The notes: generated by a model from the letters alone, not told the origin. 64,000 bases of DNA from Euglena gracilis (GCA_039621445.1 CP154955.1:17216691-17280690), one strand, 5' to 3'; positions 43,437 to 53,835 are shown, counted from the stretch's first letter. Program-made: numbers and translations.

Positions 43437-46400
43437 GTGCGTGGATGTGTATGTGTGTGTGTATGTGTGTGTGTGTGTGTATGTGTGTGTGTGTGTGTGT
43501 ACAGTGGTCACTGGGGCCACACTGGACCATTCCCACGTCAACCAACCATGTGGCCACTTGGTCACTGCCCGACCCCCCCCCCCTGAGGGCCAACCTGCTA
43601 ACTGGTAATACTGACTGGCTTTTCGGGGTGACTTTTTTGGCCTGGATCTGCCCCACCAGATTTTTTCCCTCCGATCGGAACCCTCCGACGTTTGGGAGGG
43701 GGTCCGTCAGTTTTTGTATTTTGCTGAAAATTTCGACCTGTTTCCTGTGAGAGGGTCCAAAAACAGGTCCAAAAGGCAGTATTCTTTGGCCAGGAGTAAT
43801 AAATATCTGAAAAATGCCAATTTTCAACCCCTCCTTATAGATCGCCCTGGCTAAAAGTTGGGACTTGATGCGGACAGAAAACCCTTTTTGGGGCCTTTAG
43901 GTTGAAATTTTAAGTGTGTATATCTGGCAGTTCACCATCTCATCCCCACCCCGCGCACTCATGGGAGGAGGTAAACCAGGTTTTGAATGGTGCTGAGCTC
44001 TTGATAAGCGCGCACCCACCCCTTCACTGACCCCCGCATATAAACCGGCCCACTCCATAGAGCTCTTTTGTCTGAAATGCAAGGCCTTTGTGCCCGAAAC
44101 CGGAGGCCAGGGGGTCAAAAAACAGTCGTTTTTGGTTCAAAAAAAACACCTTTTCCGGGTCCGGGAGGCCATAAAACATCGTTTCAGGCAATTTTTTTTC
44201 GACTTTTTTCGATTTTTTTGACCCGAAAACGACCCGAAGTCAATGGGTTGACGGCCCAAAAAACGCCCATGGGCCCATGGGCGCTGGCGGGTCAAAAAAC
44301 GCCCATTTTCGGCTGAAAAACAGTCTTTCCGGGTCCGAGAGGCCAAAAAACATCATTTCGGACAAAAAAATTTCGATTTTTTTCGACTTTTTTGACCCGG
44401 GTTTGACCCAAAGTCAAAACCCCCTACCCCCCGAAAATGGCTAAGTCGAACAATGGAAAAAGTGTACAAAATGGCCTAAATTGGTCGAAAAATGGCCGTA
44501 TCTCGGGCTAGGCGGTGAGCTGCGGGGAAACCAAAATCCCAGTAGCCAGTAGGTAGAGCGTTCCAAGGGCTTCAATTTAGGTCTCCGCGCATTTTCTCTG
44601 ATTTTGCATCGTTTTCGAGAAATTTTGAAAACATCTATTTTTTGACCCCCCCACCCCCCGAAAACGGCTATGTCGAACAGTGGAAAAAGTGTACAAAACG
44701 GCCATCTGCGCCGAAAACGGCCGTATCTCGGGCTAGGCGGGGAGTTGCGGGGAAATCAAAATACCGATCGATGGGGCGTTCCAAGGGCTTCAAATTAGGT
44801 CTCCGGACATTTCCTTTGATTTGGCTTCATTTTGGAGATAATTTGAAAATTGACATTTTTTGGCCGAAATGGCAGAGTCCAAAGGGGGGGGGTTATCCAG
44901 GGGAGGGCGGGCCAATCCTAACCAGTTTGGACCCATTCGCGCGTGAATAACTCGGGCCTGGCGGGGAGTTGGGGGTCAAACCCGGGTGATTCGGAAACTA
45001 GAAATCCAGTCGCTCGCGACTGAAAAAAAAAATCCGAGAACCGGGCCGGGATCATGGTGATAATCCGTCGGTTCCCGAGGTGGCCTTCCCGGGGGAGGGG
45101 CGGGGGGGGGGGGGGTCGCTGAGCTCTTATCCCTTTATGGGTAAGAGCGAAGCTTACCATCGGCGAAACCCCCCCTCGACCCCCCCCCCCCCCCCCCGGG
45201 TCGGGGCCACCTCGGGAACCGACGGATTATCACCATGATCCCGGCCCGGTTCCCGATTTTTTTTTTTCAGTCGCGAGCGACTGGATTTCTAGTTTCCGAA
45301 TCACCCAGGTTTGACCCCCAACTCCCCGCCAGGCCCGAGTTATTCACGCGCGAAGGGGTCCAAACTCGGTAGGATTTACCCCCCCCCCCCTGGATAAGCC
45401 CTCGGGGGTTGAAACCCCTCAGTGGGTAGTGACTGGGTGGTTTTCTGGAATAAATTGGTATTCGGAGTGACTCCCCAGGGGTTGCCGAAATTACATCCGA
45501 ATCCCCCCCTCCCCACTGCAGGAAAGGGGCCGCCCGACAGGGGGCATCTTTGGTGGACACAGGATCTCAACAGATAAATTTTTCAACCTCGGATCGTATC
45601 AGTAACCCCCACCTCCCATTTTAGACCGACTCCCCTTCATACCAACTCCCCCATTGACGCCGACCCCCTGGAGAAAAGAATAATAAATGCCGACCCCCTC
45701 TCTTGCATTCGGTGTGCACCAAGGTGAAGCACAAAAAAGCACAAGGAGGTCGCAAGAAACAAAATTAGGCACTCAGGCTCACCCCAGCGCCCACTTTTTG
45801 GCGAGATATGAACACATGGATTGCTGTTTATTGGGTTTGGACGACGAAACGGAGGAGAGGATGAATGCAAAATTCCTCGTCCCTGCAACACCCCCCCCCC
45901 CCCCACAATCGAGCACCTTGACCCATTTACACCGACCTCCCCATTTATACAGACCCCCCTGGGATTTCAGGAGACGTAAAAGTGACAGTCGGTAAAAATG
46001 AGGGGGGGTTAATGAAGAAAATGAGAACCACGAGGATAAAAATGACACCAACAATGGCACTCCCCTCCCCCTGCCCACCAACCACCCCTGTATCCCATTG
46101 GTGCCTACGACCCCCCTGCAGGCACCAGTCGTTGTGGTTGCAGTCGTTGGCGACCAAAAGCGATAGGGTTTTTTTGGCACCTGGTCGTGCTACCACCCTC
46201 CGATGGAGGGTCAGGGGGTGCCTACGACCAGCCCCCTCTGGTTGGAGGTGGGTCGGTGGGCGGGGGGTGGTTCTGAGGATGATGCGCAGCAGCAGCTGCC
46301 GCTTTGTTTTGTTTCATAATTTATGCATGTCCCCACATCCATTGCATACATGACAGCTGCAGTTTTTTTGTTATTGTCTGGAATTTATTTTTCCCTGGCT

Positions 46401-49400
46401 TCCTCACCGATGCACAATATCCAGAACAACACCTCAGCAACAGCGGGTGGACTCAGCAAAAGCTGCCGACTGCTTTAAGTCGGGAATTGGGCCGTTCTTC
46501 ACCACACCGTCTCCTGTCACCTGCAGTCGCAACCAGTGCTCCAGTGGGCCGCTGGTGGGGGAGGGCGAATGGTCCTGCCCCTCCGCCGCAGCCTCGACGT
46601 ACAGTGAGATCATGGTGGAGCTGGAGCGGGCCATCCAGACCATCATGGTGTGCCCCCGTGCTCCTCTCCCTTCACAGCCCGGCTCACCAAAGCCTCCCTT
46701 TCCTGCAGTTTCACGCACGTCTCACTGCAAATGCAACTCTTGTGTCCCACCGAAGTCACTGGGTTGTCGCCGTGATGGGACTGAACCCACATCTCGAGGG
46801 GGAGGTTCTGGGGTTGGGGTCAGCGTTTGGTATCAGGAGCATACAATCACTTAGTCACCGGCCGACCCCCGGAGGGGGGTGGAGAACGTTGTGGGCCGGG
46901 AAGCTAAGGGTACTATTACACACAGGTGTGTTTTATTTTTACCCCCTTTCCTTCTTGTCCTTGCCAGCCCACTTGCAGTCAGCCAGCTCCAGATTCCTGC
47001 CTCTGAACAGAAACCACAGTGGCGACTGCTTAATGGTTTTTTGCGACAGTGGTGCCTGGGGTTTAGGTGGGGTGTCATTGGGGGACTTCTGCTGCTGCTG
47101 TGGCCAGTCCCCGACTGTATTCTCTGCTCTCGGTTTTGTGCCTGTCGCTGCTGACCCTGGGGGGGGGGAGGCGCTCTTCGCATGCCGTGGCAGGAGACCC
47201 CGGAGCTGCAACACCGCATTGCGCTCCGAGCCGGCTGCGAACTGTACAAGCGGTACATCACCCGCATCCCGTACGAGAACAAGGTTGCGTGTTCGCGTTT
47301 GCATTAATGCAAATTGCATGCACTTTATGTGGGCTGCTCGGTCGGCTGGTGGTGCCAGCATCTGCACAGATACTTCCACGTAATTACGGCTTCCTTTTTT
47401 TGCAAGGAGGTTGCATTGGGCTTCCCTGGTGGAGGGAAAGGGCATCTCATTGGGCCGTCCGGTGCACCTGCAATAATGGATGTACCGAAGTTGAGGGACG
47501 TCCACAAACCCCCGGGAAAGGGTTGCATCGCCCCTTGGAAAATGGGGGGGGGTCCAAATCCTCACTCAGGGACAACATCTCCCCAAACCCGTGCACAATC
47601 CTTTTTTTTTTTGAACCATCTGCAAACCCAGGGTTTGACGATGAAATGAATCACGGCAACCACCACTCAAACTGCCTTCTTGGCACCATTTGCCTCACTA
47701 CGGAAATCCTAAACACTGCTCAACGCTGCCTCAGAAAAACCAGGAGACCTTACTTAACTTACTAAGCAGATTCCGCCGACTGCATGCGATGAGTTGCCAT
47801 TTCGCACAGTGCCCCCTTTTTGCCCCCCCCCCCCCCCAGGGCAGAACGGGAATCGGCCGAACAGCTAGGGTGGTGGGTGGGGGTTCGCCCCCCCCCCCCC
47901 CACAAAGCCTTCCCGTTTTGCCTTGCCCCCCCCTCCGCCTTCGCGTTGCCCCTCCCCCACCCCCGCCGGCGCTGTGGCCCAGGACTTCGACGAGGTGAAG
48001 CGGCTCATCGTACAGCGCGGGGAGTACTTCGCCACCCAGAGCGCTGCCAGCCGACAGGAGGTGGCCAACAAGCTGCTGCAGTTCCTGCAGCCGAATGTGG
48101 TACGCCCCCCTCCTTTTCGGTGTACGTTGCTGACAGCCCTGAGTTTTGGACAGCACTTTGCGCAAGCCGGGCCCACCCAAGGTCCAGTGCACAGGTTGAC
48201 TAACCGGGGGGGGGTCGATGCCATGGCTCTGGTGGCTTATTCAAAGAATTTGTTTTCTGTTGTTGTTTGCCATGGGTAGTTTCCTCCCTTCCGGTTTCCT
48301 CACTTGGGTTGGGAAACATGAAATTACATTCAAGCTCATCCAACCAATCACTGGGAAATGCTACCATGGGGGCATTCTGTCATCCCCCCCCCCCACACAC
48401 TGCATGGATGCGATTCCTGCTGGTGCTTGCTGCAAATGGCTTCAGCGGGTATGCCCTTTTTGATAATTGCATCTAAATGCAACTTGCATCACTTTTACAA
48501 ATGACCATATTGTCCTTTGGGTTTCAACTGATGACTTTGGGACGGGTGACGCCGCCGTGGTTCGTGAGGTTGCCGCCTTGAGACCAGGCATCCCATTTTG
48601 TGGATGGGACGGACCTTCCCAAGCCCCCCACCTCCCAAACACTGTACAGGCACATATTTATCCACCCAGGGCGTGCTGTCGAGGCAGTACCCCTCCATCC
48701 GCTGAATTTGGAGCACCCATGACTTCCGCTGTTTGACCGCCCTTTATGCCTTCACAAGTTGAAGCTTCTCTCACTCCCCTGCTAGCCCCCCTCCCCCAGG
48801 CCGAGGACCGACTCCGGCAGCCAACTCCCCCTTTTCCACCAGAGCGTCACTTAGGCTAAAGTGGATCCCATCCCTGGGGATCCAGCCAGCCAACAGCCTT
48901 TTCCAGCTCGGACCCCCCCCCCAGCAACAGTTTTTTTTATTTTCAAACCGCCCGACGGTAGCGGATTTTTTTTTAGCTTTTGGAGGTGCAAAAATGGGCT
49001 GAAAATGGGCTAAAAACAGATTGCATGAGGGCTGGCCAGAGCAAATTTTTGTAAAAGAAAACTGTTTTTTTTTTTTGCATAATTGGCTGTTTTTGGGGGC
49101 ATTTTTGCAGTTTCTATGTTTTGGTGACTGGGTTCGACTCAGTCGGACCCAGTTCCAGCCTGGGGACCTGTATGAGAGCCAGCAGCCTTTTCCAGCCAGC
49201 CTAAATTTTCCAGCCTCTGAGCTGGTTCCGCCGACACCCCCCCCCCCCCGGCAAGTCACTAAGCGATGCCCTGATTTCCACCCCTCACTGTCAAAAACTG
49301 TTTGGGATGACGTTTTTCTTTTTATATTGATGTCCCACCCAGTCAATTGCTTAAGCACTGGCCGACCCCCCCCCCCCTGGGTGGGTGACTGGTTTTTTCA

Positions 49401-52400
49401 GAGTGACTGACTGGTTTTTGGCCCGGCCCCCCCCCCCCCCCCCCCGGGGGGGGGTCGGCCAGGAGTGGGCCAAAGCGGCTTGAGTGACCCGGCGCCGAAG
49501 GCGCTGGAAATTTTTTTTGCCTAAAATGGCCTAATTTTTTTCTGAGTGGCCGACCCCCCCCCCCCCCCCCGGGGCAGTGCTTGGCTGGCTTTCCGAAAAC
49601 GAGTGACTGACTGGTTTTTAAAAAAAATGGAGTGACCCCCCCCCCCGGGGGGGGGGGTCGGTAAAAAAAATTGTATGGTCCCACCCCTGAGTTCATGCCC
49701 GCCTTGCTTCATGACGGTGGACAGAGCCTTGCCTGCACTGCCCCCACAGACGGTGCTCATCCATGGGCTCTCCCGCGCCGTCATTTCGGGCGAGGCCTCT
49801 GCTGCTTGGCACCCAGTGGGAGGGAGCTCATTGGGTCCCTGTGCTGTCTGTTTGGACTCCCCCCCCTCCCCCCAATGCCCAACCCCACATCGGCTTCTAT
49901 TATCGGCTGCTATTTTGCATTTTTGCTACCATATTTTACTATTTTGCATTTTGGCCAAAATCATGGGTCCTTGCATTAGGAACAGGTACTGGCACAGGTT
50001 AAATAATTTAGGGTGAGGGAAAATGTGTTTGAAAAAAGCAAAAAACAGTGTAATGCTATCATGATTCCCCCCCCCCCATTCCCTTGTTTGACCTTTGCCA
50101 GGCTTGGTAGTAACTCCCACTCGCAAATATTCTTTCCCCTGTCGGTGCTGATGTGTTGGGGCATAGTCCTCCGGCCGCCGTCGTCACCGTCGCCAAGCGC
50201 AACCGGCAGCTAAGGCTCATCTTCACCGAGTCGCTGCCAGAGCGAAAGGGGTGTGCTGCTGAACGTGTCATCCCTGCAGTGGTGGGTAATTCATGAACTT
50301 TACTTTGATCTCCCCCCTCTTAATTTTAGGTAGCAACGTCGCCACCAATCCTTACCTGTTGTGCTGCTCCTGAGATTGAACCCCTGCCATGCTCAACTGC
50401 TCAACTGTGCCTCACCCAGTACAGACCCTGCCACCCTGCCACCCGCTCGCTGCCATTTTGGTACTCATGAGCCCCCTCCCCCACCACCAGCACACCTGCC
50501 CCCCCAACCAGGCTGCGGATGGCAAACACCATCCTGGAGCGCATCGGGACGGAGCACGAGCTGGACATCTCCATCGTGCGGGACTCCACGGTGGCCGCCA
50601 TCATGAGCGACGTGGACTTCGTGCTCATCGGGGCAGAGGGGGTGGTGGAGTCCGGCGGCATCATCAACACGGTGCGCCGGCTTGCCTGTCTTTTTGGCCG
50701 CCGGCGTCTGCCGGCTTGTGTGCTTCTTGTGTCCCGGCTTGTGGTGTTTGTGGTGATTTGATTCAGGCGCTTTCTGGTGAAAATTCTTCTGTGTTTTTGG
50801 CCGAGTCAAGAAGTTGTTGTTCCCCATCAAAGGGCGTTCTGTTAGCCGGAGTGGACACTACTCCCTGGGGGGGGGTCCAGCCAGCACTCCCCCCCTTTTC
50901 AGCCAGCAGTTCCCAGCGGGCTGCAGACTCCCCCTTCGGGGTTGGGTGAAAATAATGCCGACCAGAGCCCCCCCCCCCCCCCTGGACCGCATCCCCAGCC
51001 AGCACCTTTTTTTCCTGCCAGCATATTTTCTAGCCAGCCATCTGGGCTCTGAAGGGATTCCTGAAAACCGCATGGTTGACAACTGTCTACCCAAATTCCA
51101 AACCTTTCTCAAAGTTGTGATTCCCCTCCTCCACAGATCGGGACGTATCAAGTGGCCGTGGTCGCCAAAGCCCTCGGCAAGCCGGTGTACGTTGCCGTGG
51201 AAGGCGGGGCTCTTCCCATGCCCTGACCCCCCGACCGGGGCAACCTCTCCCCCTCCCGCAGGGGGCTTGGCCCCCCCTCCATCCATGCACAATTGGCCCC
51301 CCCCAGGTTGGCCTTCCCCCTTAACTGGCGACCTTGGCCCCCAATTTTTAGGCCCTCCAAAATTCTTAACCTGCAAACCTGCCCTCAAGGTTGGCCCCTG
51401 GCCTTACCTTCAATCATGGCTGGGCCAAACACCTGGGGAGGTATCAAATCCACCACAGGGCTATCCAGAACACTATATGGTAGGGGCCCCCTCTCTACCC
51501 TCATCTCTGGCGGGTGGGGGTACCTACCCCCCCCCCCCCCGGGAAACTCTCATGCCCGAGAACCTGTCATGGTCCTGCCCAGGAACCTGTCATGGTCCTG
51601 CCCAGGAAACTGTCAGGGTCCTTGGTACTCACCAATCTGTCAGGGTCCGAAGTTGTCAGGGTTCCCGGTGCCGGCCAACGTGCCAGGGTCATTTTTCATT
51701 GACTTTCCCTTGAAATGCCCTACCCGGGAAACTGTCAGGGTCCCGCCCGGGAAACTGTCAGGGTCCCTGGTACCGGCCAACCTGTCATGGCGGGAAGTTG
51801 TCAGGGTCCCCGAAACCGGCCGACCTGTCAGGTGACAGTTTCCGGGGGGGGGTAGGTAGTCCCACTCCCCCGCCGTTTCTTCTTTTCGCAGAAAACCAAC
51901 TTTTTTTTCTGGCAAAGTTCAGTTTAGTCAAAGACCTTCTCATACCCCCCCCCCCCCGGTAAACTGCCAACAGAGCAGTGCAAAATCCCACCCCCAACCT
52001 TCTCTGTTTGCTGTTGATTAGCAGACGTCTGCCCCTGCTCTCTGACCCTTCCCCACTTCGAAGCCTCCAACATGGGATGAAACCTCATCCCCCAGGCTAG
52101 CACGGTTTCTGGTTTTTTTTGGGACCTGGTAGGGCGAGTTCAGATGATGGCACTGCAAAAATGTAACTGCGGATGGTGTATTTCCAAGTTTCTTCTTCTT
52201 CTGAAGCACTTTCTTAAATAGTGGAAAACAGCGCTGTTTTCAATTTATCTCATTTTCTTTTTTTGAAAAAATCAGTGGGTGGTTACTGTGGCCAGTTATT
52301 TTTTGCAGTTGTTCTGAGATGAATATTATTTCAATACATTAAACTCAATTACACCGAATGCCACAGAATGCCGGTTTATAACTTTTAACACCCGCTTCTC

Positions 52401-53126
52401 GCTGGCACGCCACTGCATGTGATGTCTCTGACCTGCACTCCCCCCAGGGTTGTCATAGAGCGACGCCCACACTGCACTGGTTGAAGCCTTTGTTCCAGGG
52501 CTTGTATTCGACGGGAAGAGCCCCGGCGGGGAGCTACAAGTTCGTGCGGCACTACCCGCTGGCGCAGTCCGACATCCAGCAGCCGCCCGACATGGCGGAC
52601 TCCGCCCTCGAGGCGGACGCTGGGCAGCGCATGGAGGTCCCCCCCCCCCCAGCACTGGCTGGCTGTTCAAATGGTAACACATGGAAACACCCGTCGCTTC
52701 GCCTGCTCACCGACCACCGTTGCATACCGCCCCCGGTCGAGGTTACAGGTCAGGGGGTGCGTATGACCCCCCCCCCCCTGGTCGGTGGTTGTAGGAATCT
52801 GGCCGGTGGGCAAGGGGGGAGGGCAGGTTGTTTTGGGAGGCTGAGATGAATTGGTGTATGGGTGGGGGTGTGTGTGTGCGTGTGTGGTGTGTGGTGTGTG
52901 GCGTGCGTGGTGTGTGGTGCGTGGTGCGTGGTGCGTGGTGCGTGGTGTGTGGTGTGTGGTGTGTGGTGTGTGGTGTGTGGTGTGTGGTGTGTGGTGTGTG
53001 GTGTGTGGTGTGTGGTGTGGTGTGTGGTGTGGGGTGTGGTGTGTGGTGTGTGGTGTGTGCGGTGTGCGGTGTGCGGTGTGCGGTGTGTGGTGTGCGGTGT
53101 GTGGTGTGTGGTGTGTGTGTGTGTGT

Positions 53127-53194
<68 letters not shown>

Positions 53195-53835
53195 GCGTAG
53201 GTGGGTGGGTGGGTGTGTGGTGGGTATACCATTGTAGTCTGACAAGTCTCGACTGGTTAATAGTGTGGGCAAGCTTCCATGACCTGTGTGGGGTTGCCTT
53301 TGTTGGTGCCTGGGAATGAATACATGATTCTTTTTTATAAAGAAACCTTTGTTTGTTTTTCGCTCTTTACCCTCCATCTGTTTTTTGGTATTCGAACTTT
53401 TGCTCATAGATGACCCCGGTCCATTATTCCTGCACCACAGGTGCTGAGTAAGTTCCTGGACTACACCCCCCCGCAGTACATCACCCTCCTCATCACCAAC
53501 CTCAATCAGGGCATATTGGCCAGTCCCGGTCCGGTGGTCAGAACTGAGACACCTTCTCCCTCATTTAGAGGTTCCCAGGGAACTAGCAAGGCTGCCAGTT
53601 CTCCAACCAGTGGCAGCCCCATTTCTGTGGCACCGCCAGAAAGGAGATATTTCGTCTTACTGTAAGGGCTGAGAGCAGGGCTTATGCTTAAGGATTTGCT
53701 GGACCGCGCGGGGGGGGCTGCATGTGTCTCTGGGCCGGCCGACCCTCCGCAGCCGGGCTTGGACTGCCGGCGACCCCCAGCGCGGTCAGCGACGAGCTGA
53801 TCAAGCTGTATCATGAGCCCCTGCTGACCCTCTGA
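43328..53835 (+). CDS. EIF2B1: Translation initiation factor eIF2B, alpha subunit
   Basis: eIF2B is the guanine-nucleotide exchange factor for eIF2; the alpha subunit forms the regulatory core with beta and delta. Eleven exons join into one frame of about 330 residues (family usually about 305): 43328-43436, 46592-46647, 47194-47283, 47983-48099, 49750-49789, 50167-50250, 50512-50671, 51137-51203, 52521-52636, 53441-53510, 53753-53835. Landmarks in order: WEQFRRRVDQNKQASLAVVA; YSEIMVELERAIQTIM; GCELYKRYITRIP; DEVKRLIVQRGEYFATQSA; TVLIHGLSRAV; RLIFTESLPERKG; VRDSTVAAIMSDVDFVLIGA then EGVVESGGIIN; IGTYQVAVVAKALGKPVYVA; YKFVRHYPLAQSDI; LDYTPPQYITLLITN; TPSAVSDELIKLYHEPLLTL. All phases close if one base is missing near 50174 and exons 5 and 8 use GC donors. 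Only about 9% of the 10.5-kb span is coding. Upstream 5' exons cannot be excluded. Confidence 0.95.
43974..45165. mobile_element. Element H copy 2 region with repeat G and tandem duplication
   Basis: Starts 'aaccaggttttgaatggtgc' and 'tgagctcttgataag', like the ends of 29640-30300, and holds repeat G text at 44060-44420 (two units). A tandem pair follows at about 44440-44650 and 44655-44870 (gtcgaacaatggaaaaagtg, 'gtatctcgggctaggcgg', 'gcgttccaagggcttcaa'). The motif 'gtcgctgagctcttatccct' with 'agcgaagcttacc' at 45116-45160 also occurs at 29648-29692. All of this is inside eIF2B alpha intron 1. Confidence 0.7.
44440..44870 (+). repeat. Tandem duplication, about 215-bp unit
   Basis: Unit 1 at about 44440-44650 and unit 2 at about 44655-44870 share 'ggaaaaagtgtacaaaa', 'ggccgtatctcgggctagg', 'gagctgcggggaaa' or 'gagttgcggggaaa', 'gcgttccaagggcttcaa' and 'ttaggtctccg'. 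They differ at scattered bases. Confidence 0.85.
44893..45397. repeat. Long near-perfect inverted repeat, 193-bp arms
   Basis: The left arm 44893-45085 and right arm 45205-45397 are reverse complements with few differences. For example 'gaataactcgggcctggcgg', 'gattcggaaactagaaatcc' and 'gggatcatggtgataatccg' appear in the left arm and as complements in the right. The 119-bp spacer holds a G run, a C run and the 'gtcgctgagctcttat' motif. No coding capacity. A transcript would fold into a very long hairpin. Confidence 0.93.
45590..46275. repeat. Small foldback tracts in eIF2B alpha intron 1
   Basis: 45595-45700 and 45900-46000 hold repeated 'ccgacccccc', 'ccatttacaccgacc' and 'gtcggtaaaaatg' phrases. 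46075-46255 holds 'ggtgcctacgacccccc', 'ggtcgtgctaccacc' and 'gggggtgcctacgacc', with inverted 'ggcaccagtcgt'. A relative of the latter lies at 52715-52815. No exon is seen. Confidence 0.5.
46592..46647 (+). CDS. EIF2B1: eIF2B alpha exon 2
   Basis: Acceptor ctccgccgcag, donor atcatg|gtgtgc. Reads STYSEIMVELERAIQTIM and joins in phase on both sides. Confidence 0.85.
47194..47283 (+). CDS. EIF2B1: eIF2B alpha exon 3
   Basis: Acceptor tgccgtggcag, donor aacaag|gttgcg. Thirty codons: ETPELQHRIALRAGCELYKR then YITRIPYENK, matching the family's 'S-x-x-S-G-x-E-L-F-x-R' helix. Confidence 0.85.
47983..48099 (+). CDS. EIF2B1: eIF2B alpha exon 4
   Basis: Acceptor gtggcccag, donor aatgtg|gtacgc. Reads DFDEVKRLIVQRGEYFATQS then AASRQEVANKLLQFLQPNV, the helix pair around the family's 'I-x-x-R-G-E'. 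Confidence 0.9.
49340..49690 (+). repeat. Foldback element (family E), copy 3
   Basis: Runs from 'caattgcttaagcactgg' to 'taaaaaaaattgtatggtcc'. Contains 'gtgactgactggtttttgg', the hairpin CCGGCGCC-GAA-GGCGCTGG at 49488-49506 (G-T pairs), a second 'gtgactgactggtttt' and long C and G runs. It ends about 60 bp upstream of eIF2B alpha exon 5. Confidence 0.88.
49750..49789 (+). CDS. EIF2B1: eIF2B alpha exon 5, GC donor
   Basis: Acceptor gcccccacag. Reads TVLIHGLSRAVIS, the family's 'I-L-T-H-x-x-S-R-V-V' strand. The only end that lets it join exon 6 with the right length is cgg|gcgagg, a GC donor. Confidence 0.75.
50167..50250 (+). CDS. EIF2B1: eIF2B alpha exon 6, with a probable one-base gap
   Basis: Acceptor gggcatag, donor aaaggg|gtgtgc. 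Reads AAVVTVAKRNRQLRLIFTES then LPERKG. The first codons (VLR) are in a frame one base off from the rest, so a base appears to be missing near 50174 in a G/C stretch. Confidence 0.8.
50512..50671 (+). CDS. EIF2B1: eIF2B alpha exon 7
   Basis: Acceptor cccaaccag, donor aacacg|gtgcgc. Reads LRMANTILERIGTEHELDIS, IVRDSTVAAIMSDVDFVLIG, AEGVVESGGIINT. This is the subunit's most diagnostic block. Confidence 0.95.
51137..51203 (+). CDS. EIF2B1: eIF2B alpha exon 8, GC donor
   Basis: Acceptor cctccacag. Reads IGTYQVAVVAKALGKPVYVA then VE. It ends at gtggaag|gcgggg: the GC donor gives phase 1 and joins exon 9 as VAVEAPAGSYKFVR, equivalent to the family's V-V-A-E-S-(F/Y)-K-F-V-R. Confidence 0.85.
51535..51862 (+). 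repeat. Foldback element M with 'gaaactgtcagggtcc' units
   Basis: The left end is a C run and 'gggaaactctcatg'. The right end is 'caggtgacagtttccggg', G run, 'taggtag'. About ten internal units of 'gaaactgtcagggtcc', 'aacctgtcatggtcct' and 'ggccaacctgtcatgg' repeat every 20-40 bp. It is in eIF2B alpha intron 8. Confidence 0.8.
52521..52636 (+). CDS. EIF2B1: eIF2B alpha exon 9
   Basis: Acceptor gacgggaagag, donor atggag|gtcccc. Reads PAGSYKFVRHYPLAQSDIQQ then PPDMADSALEADAGQRME. Confidence 0.85.
52715..52815. repeat. Small foldback tract
   Basis: 'gaccaccgttgcataccgcc', 'ggtcgaggttacagg', 'gggtgcgtatgacccccc' and 'ggtcggtggttgtagg' form inverted pairs similar to 46190-46255. Confidence 0.55.
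52865..53222. repeat. GTGTGTGGT array followed by (GT)n
   Basis: About 240 bp of 7-bp units (gtgtggt, gcgtggt, gtgcggt), then (GT)n to about 53190, then gtgggtgg units. In eIF2B alpha intron 9. The frames in it are artefacts. Confidence 0.95.
53441..53510 (+). CDS. EIF2B1: eIF2B alpha exon 10
   Basis: Acceptor ctgcaccacag. Reads VLSKFLDYTPPQYITLLITN then LNQ. Ends at tcagg|gcatat (GC) or, less likely by length, at a GT about 15-20 nt downstream; both are phase 1. Confidence 0.8.
53753..53835 (+). CDS. EIF2B1: eIF2B alpha exon 11 and stop
   Basis: Acceptor ccctccgcag. Reads GLGLPATPSAVSDELIKLYH then EPLLTL and TGA at 53833-53835. 'T-P-S-A-V-S-D-E-L-I-K-L-Y' is the family's conserved C-terminus. 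Confidence 0.92.

Larger units (their letters stand above)
42046..43973. repeat. Inverted arms bracketing eIF2B alpha exon 1
   Basis: Arm 42046-42182 (tacctcctcccacaagtgcg, 'gagatggtgaactgcca', 'caagtcccaacttttagcca', 'gggcgatctataagggg') is repeated as reverse complement at 43838-43973, ending 'gggaggaggta'. About 1.65 kb lie between: repeat Q, element E copy 2, element O copy 3 and the first exon of eIF2B alpha. It could be one composite element or two insertions facing each other. Confidence 0.8.
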
